Below, in pieces: positions 6,327-7,261 of a stretch of 7,261 nucleotides of DNA (positions are counted from its first letter, which is position 1; each line of letters begins with the position of its first letter). The position numbers were made by a program, and so were the translations under genes. Under the pieces are notes generated by a model. It was given only the letters and a program-made list of their open reading frames with translations. It made no database searches and was not told the origin of the DNA. Source of the DNA: JAEYZS01 sp964469265 (GTDB lineage: Bacteria; Bdellovibrionota; Bdellovibrionia; Bdellovibrionales; JAEYZS01); the NCBI GenBank assembly GCA_964469265.1, contig CAYXYF010000055.1, positions 1 through 7,261 on the forward strand. Reading direction: 5' to 3'.

Positions 6327-7181
6327 ATGAAATTGCTTACACGCTCAATAGCGTTTTTCGCATTTATTACGCTGGCATCGACGCTAAGTCATGCGCAAGC
6401 CAACAAATATAAACGACCTGAAAGAAAGGCTGCACCTGCGCCTGCTGCGGGTACGGCTGCACCTGCAAAAAATGCAACAGCAACAGCACCTGCTGCAGAA
6501 AAAAAATCAGAAAAAGTCGATATTCAAAAAATTGAACAAGAATACTGGCAACAAAAAGATACAGAATTCCACGTTGTTCAGAGTAGACGATTCACTAAAG
6601 AAAAGAAGTCATTTGCTCATTTGAGCTACGGTATTCTGCTCAACGATACCTTCAATAAGGGTGGAGCGATCTCCGTATCTGGTGGATACTTTTATAAAGA
6701 ACAAATGGGCTTTGAGATTTCGTATACATCGTTCGATGCGGAAAACAGTAAGGTTGTGGATGAAATGTTGAGCCTTGGGGGCGGTCCCAAGTATGCTCGT
6801 CCAATTTCACAGTATGGAGCGACCTGGAACTGGATGCCTATTTACGGAAAGGTATCAGTCTTCGATAAGACCATCATCTATTTCGATATGGGTGTAAGTC
6901 TGGGGCTTGGTATCGCCGAGTATGAGAGAGTGTTACACGATGGGGCTCCTGTGACTCCGCCAACTATGCCAGGAATGAGAACTGAAAAAGACTCATCTTT
7001 AATGTTTATCGTCGACGTCTCTCAACAGTTTTTTCTTAGTGATAAGTGGGCGCTTCGCTTTGACCTAAAAAACCGATTTTATAAAAGAGACCTAAAGAAA
7101 TTCAATAATGCATCTGAAACTTCTAGCGATAATGAACATACGGTAGAAGGAGCGTTTGGGTTTATTTACTATTTTAAATGA
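6327..7181 (+). CDS. Outer-membrane beta-barrel protein, GltA/GltB-like
   Basis: Residues 1-23 are a Sec signal peptide ending SHA before Gln24. Residues 33-60 form an Ala/Pro/Thr-rich linker, then a short charged helix (64-78). The FHVVQSRRFTK motif (81-91) and alternating aromatic strands from ~95 to the end follow. The features HLSYGILLNDTF, NWMPIYGKVSVFDK (168-181), YFDMGVSLGLG and a final GAFGFIYYFK fit the delta-proteobacterial beta-barrel family often called OMP_myx_plus, about 190 residues and probably eight strands. It has no cysteine. The last residue is Lys after Phe, so the C-terminal assembly signal is slightly off the usual final Phe. GltA and GltB of M. xanthus are outer-membrane barrels encoded just after gltG, so this should be the outer-membrane part of the complex; which of the two is unresolved. 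The Ala/Pro linker may reach through peptidoglycan towards the TPR or AgmX_C partners (inference). Confidence 0.85.
   Translation: MKLLTRSIAFFAFITLASTLSHAQANKYKRPERKAAPAPAAGTAAPAKNATATAPAAEKKSEKVDIQKIEQEYWQQKDTEFHVVQSRRFTKEKKSFAHLSYGILLNDTFNKGGAISVSGGYFYKEQMGFEISYTSFDAENSKVVDEMLSLGGGPKYARPISQYGATWNWMPIYGKVSVFDKTIIYFDMGVSLGLGIAEYERVLHDGAPVTPPTMPGMRTEKDSSLMFIVDVSQQFFLSDKWALRFDLKNRFYKRDLKKFNNASETSSDNEHTVEGAFGFIYYFK
6428..6466 (+). repeat. Two perfect 12-base direct repeats in the Ala/Pro linker
   Basis: GGCTGCACCTGC is found at 6428-6439 and 6455-6466, 27 bases apart start to start, so exactly nine codons. Each encodes Ala-Ala-Pro-Ala. In-frame spacing allows recombination to change linker length without breaking the gene. 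Confidence 0.7.
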
Positions 7182-7200
7182 TTTGATTTGTTAATTGATG

Positions 7201-7221
7201 TCCCGTCAGGAAGTGGCGGGA
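7201..7221 (+). other. Stem-loop between the barrel gene and the next gene
   Basis: TCCCGTCA (7201-7208) pairs with TGGCGGGA (7214-7221): eight base pairs including one G-U, around the loop GGAAG. No T-run follows on either strand, so it is not a standard intrinsic terminator. It lies 27 bases before the next start and just ahead of that gene's SD. It may stabilise the upstream mRNA end, weaken read-through or affect translation of the next gene. Confidence 0.65.
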
Positions 7222-7239
7222 AGTTACTAAGGACTCTTT

Positions 7240-7246
7240 GGAGGAG
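7240..7246 (+). promoter_or_regulatory. Strong Shine-Dalgarno (GGAGGAG) of the last gene
   Basis: GGAGGAG ends two bases before the ATG at 7249; counted from GGAGG the spacing is four. It is the best SD in the window and supports a real gene start at the right edge. Confidence 0.75.
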
Positions 7247-7248
7247 TT

Positions 7249-7261
7249 ATGAAGATAGGCA
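7249..7261 (+). CDS. Start of a further operon gene, cut by the window end
   Basis: Only ATG AAG ATA GGC and one base are visible (Met-Lys-Ile-Gly). A Lys at position 2 would suit a signal peptide. In the M. xanthus order as I recall it a second beta-barrel gene (gltB) comes next, which is a prediction from context only. The strong SD is the real evidence that a gene starts here. Confidence 0.6.

Noticed and set aside
7201..7221. Hairpin as a Rho-independent terminator of the operon
   Set aside because: No run of T's follows on either strand and a strong SD and start codon come 19-28 bases later, so termination here is not supported.

Overview
The window looks like one chromosomal operon from a predatory or related delta-type bacterium, most likely Bdellovibrionota (Bdellovibrio / Bacteriovorax type). 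The reasons are the moderately AT-rich DNA, the dense same-strand packing, a GYF-PilZ type protein, a myxobacterial-type outer-membrane beta-barrel family and an AgmX/PglI-type C-terminal domain. The phylum is inferred from protein families, not from a marker gene. No RNA gene, CRISPR array, insertion sequence, attachment site or origin is visible.

Layout, all on the + strand: (1) the 3' end of a PilZ-domain protein (to 491); (2) a 1003-aa secreted TPR protein starting on the next base (492-3503); (3) a 310-aa TPR lipoprotein (3544-4476); (4) an 81-aa exported small protein (4488-4733); (5) a 491-aa inner-membrane protein with a cytoplasmic FHA domain, one membrane helix, a Gly-rich periplasmic linker and an AgmX/PglI-type C-terminal domain (4762-6237); (6) a 284-aa outer-membrane beta-barrel protein with an Ala/Pro-rich N-terminal linker (6327-7181); (7) the first codons of another gene (from 7249). 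The genes lie 0-89 bases apart, each behind a Shine-Dalgarno sequence. The only clear RNA structure is a hairpin between genes 6 and 7.

The order long TPR protein, TPR lipoprotein, small exported protein, FHA-TM-AgmX_C protein, beta-barrel matches, as I recall it, the gltD-gltE-gltF-gltG-gltA part of the Myxococcus xanthus Glt (A-motility / focal adhesion) cluster. The simplest reading is an envelope-spanning Glt-like complex: the FHA protein bridges cytoplasm and periplasm, the TPR proteins form periplasmic and outer-membrane-anchored scaffolds, and the barrel provides the outer-membrane part. The upstream PilZ protein suggests a cyclic-di-GMP input. The motor genes (AglRQS type) are not in this window, so whether it drives gliding, prey entry or another trans-envelope process cannot be decided here.
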